20,184 nt of DNA from Chloroflexota bacterium (GTDB taxonomy: Bacteria; Chloroflexota; Limnocylindria; P2-11E). A model generated the notes under the pieces. The model was given only the letters and a program-made list of their open reading frames with translations. It searched no databases and had not been told where the DNA came from. The stretch is taken from contig VBGS01000013.1 in NCBI GenBank assembly GCA_005889445.1, forward strand, positions 1 through 20,184. The letters are read 5' to 3'. The position numbers were made by a program, and so were the translations under genes. Within the stretch, counting starts at the first letter, position 1. The number at the start of each line of letters is the position of its first letter. Shown in pieces: positions 14,142 to 20,184 of this stretch.

Positions 14142-15530
14142 TTGGACAACCCAGAGACGCCTCAGCAAACCACACCGGAAAGCCCCGCCACCCCCAACGG
14201 CAACGGAGGCGGCACCGCCACCGCGACCGTCCCACGCCGCGAAGCACCGCCGCCGCAACCAAGCCGCAAGTACTACACGATCACGGAGCTCATCAACGCG
14301 AAACCCAAAGACCTCATCGACATCGGCAAAGAGTTCAACGTCGAAGGCGCGGCGACCCTCCCCAAACAGGACCTGATCACGCGAGTCCTCCAGGCACAGA
14401 CCGAAGCCCAGGGCAACATCTTCGCCCAGGGAATCCTCGAGATCGTCGAAGACGGTTTTGGCTTCCTCCGTCGACGCTCACTCCTCCCCTCGCCCGAAGA
14501 CGTCTACGTCGGATCGAGCCAGGTCCGCCGACTCGGGCTCCGCACAGGTGACTTCGTCACTGGACAGACGCGTCCGCCGAAAGACAGCGAGAAGTACTTC
14601 AGTCTCCTGCGCGTCGAAGCGGTGAATGGGCTCGATCCCGAGCAGGCCAAGCGGCGACCGGTCTTCGAGAATCTCGTTCCGGTCTTCCCCGACGAGATGT
14701 TCGACCTCGAGATCGAGGGCGCGAACCTCTCGCAACGGCTCATCAACCTCGTGAACCCGCTTGGCTACGGGCAGCGCGCGCTCATCGTGTCGCCACCGAA
14801 GGCCGGCAAGACACAGCTGCTCAAGGACATCGCCAACGGCATCTCCGGAAACCATCCGGACGTCCACATCATGGTCGTGCTCGTCGGCGAGCGCCCCGAA
14901 GAGGTCACCGACATCCGCCGGTCCATCAAAGGCGAGGTCTTCTCGTCGACCTTCGACGAGCCGACCGAGAACCACACCCGCGTCGCCGAGCTCGCGCTCG
15001 AGCGCGCCAAGCGACTCGTCGAGACCGACCGCGACGTGGTGATCCTGCTCGACTCGATCACGCGTCTCGCCCGCGCGTATAACCTCGCGGTCCCGCCGTC
15101 GGGACGAACGCTCTCCGGCGGCATGGACCCGGTCGCGCTCTACCCGCCAAAGCGGTTCTTCGGCGCGGCGCGGAACATCGAAGGCGGCGGATCGCTCTCG
15201 ATCTTCGCCACGTGTCTCGTCGACACCGGCTCGCGGATGGACGACGTGATCTACGAAGAGTTCAAGGGCACCGGCAACTCCGAGATGATCCTCGACCGCA
15301 AGCTCCAGGAGCGCCGCACCTTCCCCGCGATCAACATTCCCGCGTCGGGGACCCGTCGCGAGGAGATGCTGCTCGCCCCCGAGGTCATGCGCCAGGTCAT
15401 CCTGCTGCGCAAGATGCTCTCCGCGGTCGGCCAGATCGAGGGCACCGAGCTCCTCCTGCAGCGGCTCGGCAAGACGAAGACGAACAAGGAGTTCCTCAGC
15501 GCCATCGCGAAGTCGATGGAGGAGAAATAA
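14142..15530 (+). CDS. rho: Transcription termination factor Rho
   Basis: 462 residues from TTG 14142, the only plausible start; its SD spacing of 12 is long. Residues 1-42 are a Pro/Thr/Asn/Gly-rich low-complexity extension. Residues 43-85 form the Rho N-terminal helical domain, and about 92-165 the RNA-binding cold-shock-like domain (GILEIVEDGFGFLRR). The hexameric RecA-type ATPase follows, with Walker A PPKAGKTQ (218-225), ERPEEVTD, Walker B ILLDS (301-305), the Q/R loops around LSGGMDPVALYPPKRFFGAAR, and YEEFKGTGN. It terminates transcription using RNA binding and ATP. The residue before ERPEEV is Gly249, where E. coli has Asp210, a bicyclomycin contact. A hairpin follows the stop. Confidence 0.97.
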   Translation: MDNPETPQQTTPESPATPNGNGGGTATATVPRREAPPPQPSRKYYTITELINAKPKDLIDIGKEFNVEGAATLPKQDLITRVLQAQTEAQGNIFAQGILEIVEDGFGFLRRRSLLPSPEDVYVGSSQVRRLGLRTGDFVTGQTRPPKDSEKYFSLLRVEAVNGLDPEQAKRRPVFENLVPVFPDEMFDLEIEGANLSQRLINLVNPLGYGQRALIVSPPKAGKTQLLKDIANGISGNHPDVHIMVVLVGERPEEVTDIRRSIKGEVFSSTFDEPTENHTRVAELALERAKRLVETDRDVVILLDSITRLARAYNLAVPPSGRTLSGGMDPVALYPPKRFFGAARNIEGGGSLSIFATCLVDTGSRMDDVIYEEFKGTGNSEMILDRKLQERRTFPAINIPASGTRREEMLLAPEVMRQVILLRKMLSAVGQIEGTELLLQRLGKTKTNKEFLSAIAKSMEEK

Positions 15531-15558
15531 GACTTCGGCTGACGCCGTCGCTGTACTT

Positions 15559-15583
15559 GAGACCTCGCAGAATGCGAGGTCTC
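15559..15583 (+). terminator. Perfect hairpin downstream of rho
   Basis: GAGACCTCGCA and TGCGAGGTCTC form a perfect 11-bp stem with a GAA loop, starting 28 bases after the rho stop. No U-tract follows, so it may act as a weak terminator, a transcript 3'-end barrier, or a processing signal between rho and the small ORF. Confidence 0.6.
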
Positions 15584-15589
15584 CGGTAA

Positions 15590-15739
15590 GTCAAGCGCGT
15601 TAGGGACGACAGCACCGAGGTCCGCAACGGTGCGTTCCTGCTCTGGATCTTCGCCTTCCTCGTCTGCGTCGCGGTCCTCGGGTTCATCGCGTTCGGCTAT
15701 CTCGGCCACGCGCTGGACAAGTTTCCCAAGCTGGACTGA
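15590..15739 (+). CDS. Possible small single-helix membrane protein without a standard start
   Basis: The frame is open from 15590 (just after TAA 15587-15589) to TGA 15737-15739. It encodes a polar N-terminus (RDDSTEVRNG), a strong membrane helix (AFLLWIFAFLVCVAVLGFIA) and a short tail, GYLGHALDKFPKLD. This polar-helix-polar pattern with aromatic helix ends looks like a real small membrane protein. Yet no ATG, GTG, TTG or CTG start exists in the open stretch before the helix, and no SD is present; GTT (15599) and GTC (15590) are the only near-candidates. Either a rare start is used or the 5' end was lost or mis-sequenced. Unknown function. Confidence 0.4.
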   Translation, partial: VKRVRDDSTEVRNGAFLLWIFAFLVCVAVLGFIAFGYLGHALDKFPKLD

Positions 15740-15769
15740 TCTAACAATGCAAAGCGACGTACCGGACCC

Positions 15770-16750
15770 TTAGGAGCAAGCGCTCGTCGCTGCTGGCCGC
15801 GCGGGCTGCGTCAGCGTCGGGTATTCGCCGGGCGATCCGGAACCCTCCGCGACGATCAGACGGTGTGTCCCGTTGGCCCAGGTCGCCGTCGCGGTCACCG
15901 CTCCACACGACGTCCAGCCTTGCTGCGTCAGCGCTGGCGCGAGCGTCCCTCGAGCGTCGCGCGAGGCTGCCCCGCAGTCGAAGCTGAATGTCGTTTGATC
16001 GCTGCCCACGACGGGCTGGCCGATGTACGCGCAGCCCAGTGGCAGCGTGAACGAGATCCGTCCCGTCGCGCCGACGAAGCCCGGCCGCGGGTTCACGCTG
16101 CTGGTCGGTGTGCAGGCGGCGACCCGCGCGACGTTGTAGTCGCGCAGGCTGATCGCGTTCGGCGAGCCGGAGTCTGGCGGGACCTGACGCCCGGTGATCA
16201 AGACCAGCTGCGGCGTACCCGCAGCGAGTCGAGCCCCGATGTCGGTCGGCGCGCTGCCGCCGACGAACTGGTACTGAAGGTCGTACTGCGTCGCGAGGCC
16301 GCCGGCTGTGAGGGTCACGAGCATGTGCGCGCCGTCCGCGGCGTATGCGGTCACCGACCCGCACGAATCCGACGCGACCGTGGGCTCCGGAGCGTACCCC
16401 GGTTCGCCGGGACGGATGAGCGACTCGAAGCCCAGCATCGGTGCTCCGACGATGAATCGCGCGCAGATGTACGTGCCAAGCGCGGCCTGACCCGACGCCC
16501 ATCCGAAACGCGCGACCGAAAGGCCGGTCGGTGAGAGCAGCTCGTAGGTGTTCGGACCCGATCCCTGGCCCGAGGTGAGCGAGTTCGCCACGACCGTGCC
16601 GCACCTGGCGATGTTCGCAACAGGCTGATTCGTCTTCGCCGGCGGAGTTCCGACCGGACTCGATGAAGGAGCCGGCGAGGTCGCTGGTGCATACGACGGG
16701 GCGCACGCCCCTACGAACAGCACGAACGCCACAACGGCGACCCGTGTCAC
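15770..16750 (-). CDS. Cysteine-containing lipoprotein of unknown function
   Basis: 326 residues from GTG 16750. A short signal peptide with lipobox VGAC (lipid Cys16) is followed by a Pro/Ser/Thr-rich linker (17-45), then a beta-rich globular part with eight further Cys (50, 96, 130, 213, 240, 259, 282, 325), likely forming disulfides outside the membrane. The part from about 222 to 316 (GRISFTLPLGCAYIG, FSFDCG, WTSCGAVTATATWANGTHRL) looks like a separate small domain. I do not recognise the family. It is divergent from the PHP gene with a 59-bp gap, and convergent with the small ORF after rho. Only a weak GAG precedes the start. Confidence 0.75.
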   Translation of the reverse strand: MTRVAVVAFVLFVGACAPSYAPATSPAPSSSPVGTPPAKTNQPVANIARCGTVVANSLTSGQGSGPNTYELLSPTGLSVARFGWASGQAALGTYICARFIVGAPMLGFESLIRPGEPGYAPEPTVASDSCGSVTAYAADGAHMLVTLTAGGLATQYDLQYQFVGGSAPTDIGARLAAGTPQLVLITGRQVPPDSGSPNAISLRDYNVARVAACTPTSSVNPRPGFVGATGRISFTLPLGCAYIGQPVVGSDQTTFSFDCGAASRDARGTLAPALTQQGWTSCGAVTATATWANGTHRLIVAEGSGSPGEYPTLTQPARPAATSACS

Positions 16751-16809
16751 GTCGTCTCAAGGATGCGCCGGCGGCGCCCATCGGGCACGGCGCGTGCGGA
16801 ACCGGCCCC

Positions 16810-17505
16810 ATGACCGATCGCATCCGCCTCGACATGCACATGCACACGGAGTACTCGCGCGACAGCCGCGTCGCTCTGAGCGAGTTCGCCGCGCTCGCTC
16901 GCAAGGCGGAGCTGGGCGCGGTCTGCGTCACGGACCACGACACGATCGAGGGTGGACTGCGCCTGCGCGAGATGGACACTGGTCTTCAGGTCGTCGTCGG
17001 CGAGGAGATCACGACGGCGGATGGCGAGCTCGTTGGTCTCTTTCTGGAGAAGCAGATCCGTCCCGGACTGACCGCGGAGACGACGATCGAGCACATTCAC
17101 GAGCAAGGCGGCCTCGCCTACGTCCCGCATCCCTTCAGCCGCAACCGGCGTCGGCATCTGCGTCGCGCCGTGCTCGATGAGGTCGCGCCGAGGCTCGACA
17201 TCGTCGAGGTCTTCAACGCGCGCGAGGCGGCGTCATCGAGCAACGTGCAGGCGCTCGCGTTCGCGCGGGATCACGACCTCCCGGGCGGGGTCGGGAGCGA
17301 CTCGCATCGCAAGATCGAGATCGGGGGCGCGTACGTCGAGGTCGCCCCGTTCGGCACGCCGGCTGAGCTGCTCGCCGCGCTGCGCGAGGGGAAGGTGACC
17401 GGGACCCTGTCCGGCCTCGGCATCCACGTCCGCACCTGGATCGACATCGGCCGGAAGCTCGTCACGCGTAGACGCGGAGCGCGCCGGGCCGGCACCGAAC
17501 CGTGA
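16810..17505 (+). CDS. PHP-domain metal-dependent phosphoesterase
   Basis: 231 residues from ATG 16810, where the PHP domain begins; the frame is open upstream to 16663, but that runs into the lipoprotein gene. Metal-ligand motifs are all present: DMHMHTEYS (H10, H12), TDHDT (D42, H43), GEEIT (E65), VPHPF (H107) and GSDSH (D164, H166). The protein resembles the COG0613 group, which includes phosphatases acting on 3',5'-bisnucleotides or short RNA, so phosphate-ester hydrolysis is predicted with substrate open. The C-terminus is basic (RKLVTRRRGARR). The last 44 bp overlap the convergent kinase gene. No SD is visible before the ATG. Confidence 0.88.
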   Translation: MTDRIRLDMHMHTEYSRDSRVALSEFAALARKAELGAVCVTDHDTIEGGLRLREMDTGLQVVVGEEITTADGELVGLFLEKQIRPGLTAETTIEHIHEQGGLAYVPHPFSRNRRRHLRRAVLDEVAPRLDIVEVFNAREAASSSNVQALAFARDHDLPGGVGSDSHRKIEIGGAYVEVAPFGTPAELLAALREGKVTGTLSGLGIHVRTWIDIGRKLVTRRRGARRAGTEP

Positions 17506-18373
17506 TCGGGAGCTGCCCCGCGATCTGACCGTCGGCGTGGACGGGCAGACGCTCGCGGCACCGGATCTCGATCTCCTTTCCCTGGCGGATCCACGGCGGC
17601 GTGCGCGGCCGGCCGCGCACCCAGATCTCGACGAGCACACGCAGGAGATGGAACCGTCCGGTGCGCGGAAACACGGCGACCTCGAGCAGTCCGTCGGACA
17701 TGCTCGCGTTGGGGATCAGCGGGAAGGCCCATCCGTAGTACGGGCTGTTCACGATCAGGACCTGCAGCACCTCGTGCTGGGTGGTCTTCCCGTCGACCGT
17801 GACCTCGACCGCGCGCGAGCTCCGAGTCGCCCAGTGAAAGAGACGGCGGAGCGCAAGCCGAAAGCGCTGCTTCTCCATCAGACGGGCCGCGCCGAAGAGA
17901 TCGGCGTCGAGGCCGATGCCGCAGGTCTCGAAGAAGAACGTGTCGCCGACCTCGCCAACGTCGCACGGTTTGATCTTGCGATCCGCGATCACCCGCGCGG
18001 CGTCGATGGGTTTGAGCGGCAGCCCCAGGCCATGCGCGATGTTCATCCAGGATCCAAACGGAAGGATCCCGAGCGTGACCCCGCTGTCGAGGAGCGCTAT
18101 CGCCGCCGGAGCGACCGTGCCGTCGCCTCCTGCGACGATGACCGTCCGATAACCCTGCCGTCGCGCCGACCCCGCGAGGTCGGCGGAGGTCGGGCCTCGC
18201 TCGCCGGTCTCGCGGCGTTCGATCTCGAACCCCGCCTCTTCGAGCAGCTTCACGGACTCCCCGAGGTCGCCGTCGCCGGCTGTGCGTTTGCCGGCTGCCG
18301 GATTGAGGCGACCGGTCTCGCCACCGCGTTCTTCCGTCTGTACCTGTTGGACTGCCTCGCCGCGGGACCGCAT
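17462..18373 (-). CDS. Diacylglycerol kinase/YegS-LCB5 family lipid kinase, N-terminus doubtful
   Basis: 303 residues if ATG 18373 is used. The catalytic core begins at NPAAGKRTAG (24-33), then AGGDGTVAP (81-89, the nucleotide-binding GGDGT), LPFGSWMNIAHGL (in place of the common PLGTxNDxA), GIGLDADLFGA, and IPNASMSDGLLEVAVF (219-235). This matches the DAGK catalytic fold, which phosphorylates a lipid hydroxyl with ATP at the membrane. The 23 residues before NPAAG are antisense to the next gene and do not look like the usual hydrophobic first strand. The true start therefore appears lost or uses an unusual codon. The C-terminus overlaps the PHP gene by 44 bp, convergent. Confidence 0.85.
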   Translation of the reverse strand: MRSRGEAVQQVQTEERGGETGRLNPAAGKRTAGDGDLGESVKLLEEAGFEIERRETGERGPTSADLAGSARRQGYRTVIVAGGDGTVAPAAIALLDSGVTLGILPFGSWMNIAHGLGLPLKPIDAARVIADRKIKPCDVGEVGDTFFFETCGIGLDADLFGAARLMEKQRFRLALRRLFHWATRSSRAVEVTVDGKTTQHEVLQVLIVNSPYYGWAFPLIPNASMSDGLLEVAVFPRTGRFHLLRVLVEIWVRGRPRTPPWIRQGKEIEIRCRERLPVHADGQIAGQLPITVRCRPGALRVYA

Positions 18374-19126
18374 CGTCCCGCCCTCGTCCTCGCGAGCATC
18401 GCCGCAGAGCGGCTGCCGTTCGCGACGGGCGCGTTCGGCCGCGCCCTTCAGTCCCTGCTGGACGGCGGTTACGTGACTCCTGCCCCCGCCGCCTGCGTCG
18501 CCCTGACCCCGCTCGGTGCCGCCGAGCGGATGGCCGAGCGGGAGCGGTGGACGAGCGTGCTGCCGACACTTTCGCGGCTTCTCGGCGAAGCCGACCCGAG
18601 GCCGGCGCCGATCGTGGTCCCGGCCGCGGTTCCCGACCGTGCGCCGCCGGTCGCTGAGGCCTACCTCGATCGTGTGCTCGTCGCCGCGGTCCGCGAGCGC
18701 ATCGCCGCGGCACGAGACGGCGGACCGACCTTCGCGGTCGTGCTGGCGCAGCTGGATGTCGATGCCGTCGGCGAAGCCACCCGTCGGGCAATGGTCCATC
18801 GCGCGATCCGCGCGACGCTCGGCGCGAGCGCGACCCTGCTCGGTGGAGACGTGACCGCCTTCCGGTACGGCGAGTCCGGCGTCGCGCTGCTCGCTCCGTC
18901 GGGGCGCGACCCTGGGCGCGGTCCGCGCCTCGCCGCGCTCGCGCGAGCTCGCCTCGACGAGCTCATGCGGACGATGACCTCGACGGTGCGCGCGTTCGGG
19001 TCCGCACGATGGAGCGCCCGCGCGGGAGAGGCCACCTGGAGCGAGGAGATCGGAACGACCACGCTCCTGTTGCGCCGCGCCGAATCAGGCCTCAAGGAGG
19101 ATGGAGCGCGGCTCAGCGCCGCCTGA
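18302..19126 (+). CDS. Winged-helix domain fused to a degenerate GGDEF domain (start unclear)
   Basis: About 274 residues. Residues 8-85 look like a PadR/MarR-like winged helix: FFRLYLLDCLAAGPHRP, LPFATGAFGRALQSLLDGGY, then a VTPAP...VALTPLGAAERMAERERW wing and helix. A Pro-rich linker (98-120) leads to residues 141-274, which follow the GGDEF order: FAVVLAQLDVDAV (cf. LLDLDxF), FRYGESGVALLAP (cf. RYGGDEFAVLLP), and LLLRRAESGLKEDGARLS (cf. LLRRADxALYxAKxxGRN). GGDEF reads GESGV, so cyclase activity is unlikely; a nucleotide-sensing or dimerising role is inferred. No ATG, GTG or TTG lies before the domain; I used ATT 18302 as the nominal start. The coding domain begins only about 25 bp from the divergent kinase core. 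Confidence 0.7.
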   Translation: MEATGLATAFFRLYLLDCLAAGPHRPALVLASIAAERLPFATGAFGRALQSLLDGGYVTPAPAACVALTPLGAAERMAERERWTSVLPTLSRLLGEADPRPAPIVVPAAVPDRAPPVAEAYLDRVLVAAVRERIAAARDGGPTFAVVLAQLDVDAVGEATRRAMVHRAIRATLGASATLLGGDVTAFRYGESGVALLAPSGRDPGRGPRLAALARARLDELMRTMTSTVRAFGSARWSARAGEATWSEEIGTTTLLLRRAESGLKEDGARLSAA

Positions 19127-19166
19127 GCGTCAGCTAGCGCAAGATTTTGTGGACTTCTCCGTTGAA

Positions 19167-19179
19167 TGACGGCGCGTCA
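19167..19179. repeat. Inverted repeat in the promoter region of the 76-aa gene
   Basis: TGACG-GCG-CGTCA is a perfect 5-bp inverted repeat in the 102-bp gap between 19127 and 19228. It could be an operator. Nothing else clear is seen in that gap. Confidence 0.25.
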
Positions 19180-19228
19180 CTCCTCACAGTGATCGCCAGG
19201 CGGGCTCGCTACGGGGGGAGGCAGAAGG

Positions 19229-19459
19229 GTGACACGTCTCGTCGAGAGCGTCTGTCGCGCGAAGGACCATCAGCAGCTGCCGCTCTGGGAGGCGAAGGGG
19301 CCATGGGCGCCGAACCCGGTCACCTTCCGAGAGCGGACGTGGGCGTACTGCCCCTCGGGCCGACCGGACGGTCATGAGTGGGAGCGGGTCGAACCGCGGC
19401 CATACGAAACGCTTCGCGAGGAGACCGAGCGGGAGATCGCCGGGAGCCGGCAGCGCTAG
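19229..19459 (+). CDS. Small protein of unknown function, 76 aa
   Basis: Starts at GTG 19229 with a strong SD (GGGGAGG, 19214-19220, spacing about 8). The sequence has a compact, aromatic-rich middle: HQQLPLWEAKGPWAPNP, then FRERTWAYCPSGRPDGHEWERV, then a charged helical tail. The mix of Trp, Cys and His and the good SD argue for a real, folded small protein. Two Cys and two His are too scattered for a clear zinc ribbon. I do not recognise the family. It sits between the winged-helix/GGDEF-like gene and the HTH-TOBE gene, on the same strand, with 22 bp to the latter. Confidence 0.65.
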   Translation: MTRLVESVCRAKDHQQLPLWEAKGPWAPNPVTFRERTWAYCPSGRPDGHEWERVEPRPYETLREETEREIAGSRQR

Positions 19460-19481
19460 GACGTACCATTCCTAGGTATTC

Positions 19482-19847
19482 ATGGCTTCAGGCGGGCGAG
19501 AACCTAGGGATGCTGTGCGGATCGGCCGAGCGGCGGAGCTCGTCGGAGTCTCCGTGGACACGCTCCGCCGCTGGTCCGAATCGGGCCAGCTCCGGGTCCG
19601 GCGAACAGCGGGCGGCCAGAGGCTCGTCGGTCTAGCGGAGGTGCGCCGGCTGCAGGGTCGGCGCAGAGCGAGCGCGCCGCGGCCCGCCGTCGCGCAGTCG
19701 GCACGAAACCGCTTCCCCGGGATCGTCACCCGGGTGGCGAAGGACCGGGTCGCGGCCGCCGTCGAAGTGCAGGCGGGTCCACACCGGCTGGTCAGCCTCA
19801 TGACCGCGGAGGCCGCGAACGAGCTCGACCTCAAGCCCGGCTCCGAG
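19482..19847 (+). CDS. HTH (MerR/excisionase-type) + TOBE domain regulator, C-terminus cut
   Basis: From ATG 19482; GTG 19515 (VRIGRAAELVGVS) is an alternative. Residues 12-57 are a MerR-type winged HTH: RIGRAAELVGVSVDTLRRW and a RRTAGGQRLV wing. Residues 75-122 are most of a TOBE (molybdate/oxyanion-binding) domain: NRFPGIVTRV, then AAVEVQAGPHRLVSLMT, then ELDLKPGSE. The last strand of TOBE (usually about 15-18 more residues after PGSE) is missing, and the sequence goes straight into modA coding in another frame. The HTH-TOBE frame itself stays open to the window end but is not meaningful there. Next to modA, a molybdate-responsive regulator is likely. No SD is seen. Confidence 0.8.
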
Positions 19848-20184
19848 CGACCGCCTTGGTCGTCCTTGCGGCGTGCTCATCGCCTGGAGCGGCCACCGCG
19901 GAGATCACCATCTTCGCGGGCTCATCGCTCACCGACGTGTTCGACCAGCTCGGAAATGACTTCCGGAAGACCGACGGGTCCGCGCGGCTCACGTTCAACT
20001 TCGGCTCGTCCTCGACGCTCGCCACGCAGATCATCAACGGAGCGCCGGCCGATGTCTTCGCATCCGCCGACGAGGAAAACATGGCGAAGGACGTCGCCGC
20101 CGGCGTATCCGACGGCGAGTCGCAGCTCTTCGCGAGCAACCAACTGCAGATCGCGGTCGGGCCGGGGAATCCGAAGAAGATCCT
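19847..20184 (+). CDS. modA: Molybdate ABC transporter substrate-binding protein, both ends incomplete
   Basis: In this frame a lipoprotein signal core (ATALVVLAACSS, lipobox LAAC) is followed by the mature ModA N-terminus: AEITIFAGSSLTDVFDQLG, FNFGSSSTLATQIINGAPADVFASADEENM, and LFASNQLQIAVGPGNP. These match the periplasmic molybdate/tungstate-binding family (first lobe and ASSL/GSS oxyanion-contact loops). It captures molybdate for a ModBC importer, presumably beyond the window. The only standard start, TTG 19856, would leave just six residues before the lipobox Cys, too short for a signal peptide, so the true start codon and basic n-region seem to be missing at the junction with the TOBE gene. 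The 3' end is cut by the window edge. Confidence 0.85.

Noticed and set aside
15251..15709. 152-aa minus-strand ORF at the end of rho
   Set aside because: Highly charged shadow frame opposite rho and the small membrane ORF, without any family signal.
16663..16809. Upstream extension of the PHP protein
   Set aside because: It overlaps the lipoprotein start on the other strand and lacks family similarity; the PHP domain begins at the ATG 16810.
17537..18301. Long plus-strand extension of the winged-helix protein
   Set aside because: It is antisense to the lipid kinase catalytic domain and has shadow-frame composition; homology on plus begins only near 18329.
1..20184. Mobile element, prophage, CRISPR or defence system
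   Set aside because: No transposase, integrase, phage, cas or toxin motif and no regular direct-repeat array was seen; the window is core metabolism and housekeeping.

Overview
The window is GC-rich, densely packed bacterial chromosome with frequent GTG/TTG starts, many 4-8 bp gene overlaps and several genes without a visible Shine-Dalgarno (SD) site. Gene content (ADP-forming succinyl-CoA synthetase, Gram-positive-type citrate synthase, Rho with a low-complexity N-terminus, DUF3048, HTH-TOBE regulator next to a molybdate-binding protein) points to an uncultured lineage near Chloroflexota or Actinobacteriota. I favour Chloroflexota, at low confidence. There is no rRNA, tRNA, CRISPR array, transposase or phage gene; this is core and housekeeping DNA.

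Layout. 1-1568: the end of sucC and all of sucD (TCA cycle). 1565-1987: a small VOC/glyoxalase protein on the minus strand. 2037-4184: a secreted beta-propeller/DUF3048 protein. 4177-4479 and 4498-5829: a small unknown protein and a cobalamin-binding-type periplasmic-fold protein, divergent across an 18-bp gap. 5343-5675: a DUF1761 membrane protein whose C-terminus is missing. 5813-9790: a four-gene minus-strand operon (membrane-anchored Ig-like protein, Na/Pi cotransporter, DUF72, ICMT-like methyltransferase) preceded by a structured leader with a terminator-like hairpin (9842-10020). 10101-11258: citrate synthase. 11279-11650: a lone receiver-domain protein. 11756-14004: two tandem M20 amidohydrolases. 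14142-15530: rho with a structured leader, then a small membrane ORF. 15770-16750: a lipoprotein. 16810-17505: a PHP phosphoesterase. 17462-18373: a diacylglycerol-kinase-like protein. 18302-19126: a winged-helix protein fused to a degenerate GGDEF domain. 19229-19459: a 76-aa unknown protein. 19482-20184: an HTH-TOBE regulator running directly into a modA lacking its start.

The most notable points are the structured leader ahead of the Na/Pi operon, the winged-helix/degenerate-GGDEF protein, and a repeated oddity. At four places (about 5316-5345, 8371, 18304-18329 and 19847) conserved domains stop or begin abruptly, as if tens to about a hundred bases were absent. Three of these are at gene boundaries, so stop or start codons have been lost. 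They are either recurring small deletions or assembly errors and should be checked against reads before any fusion is believed.
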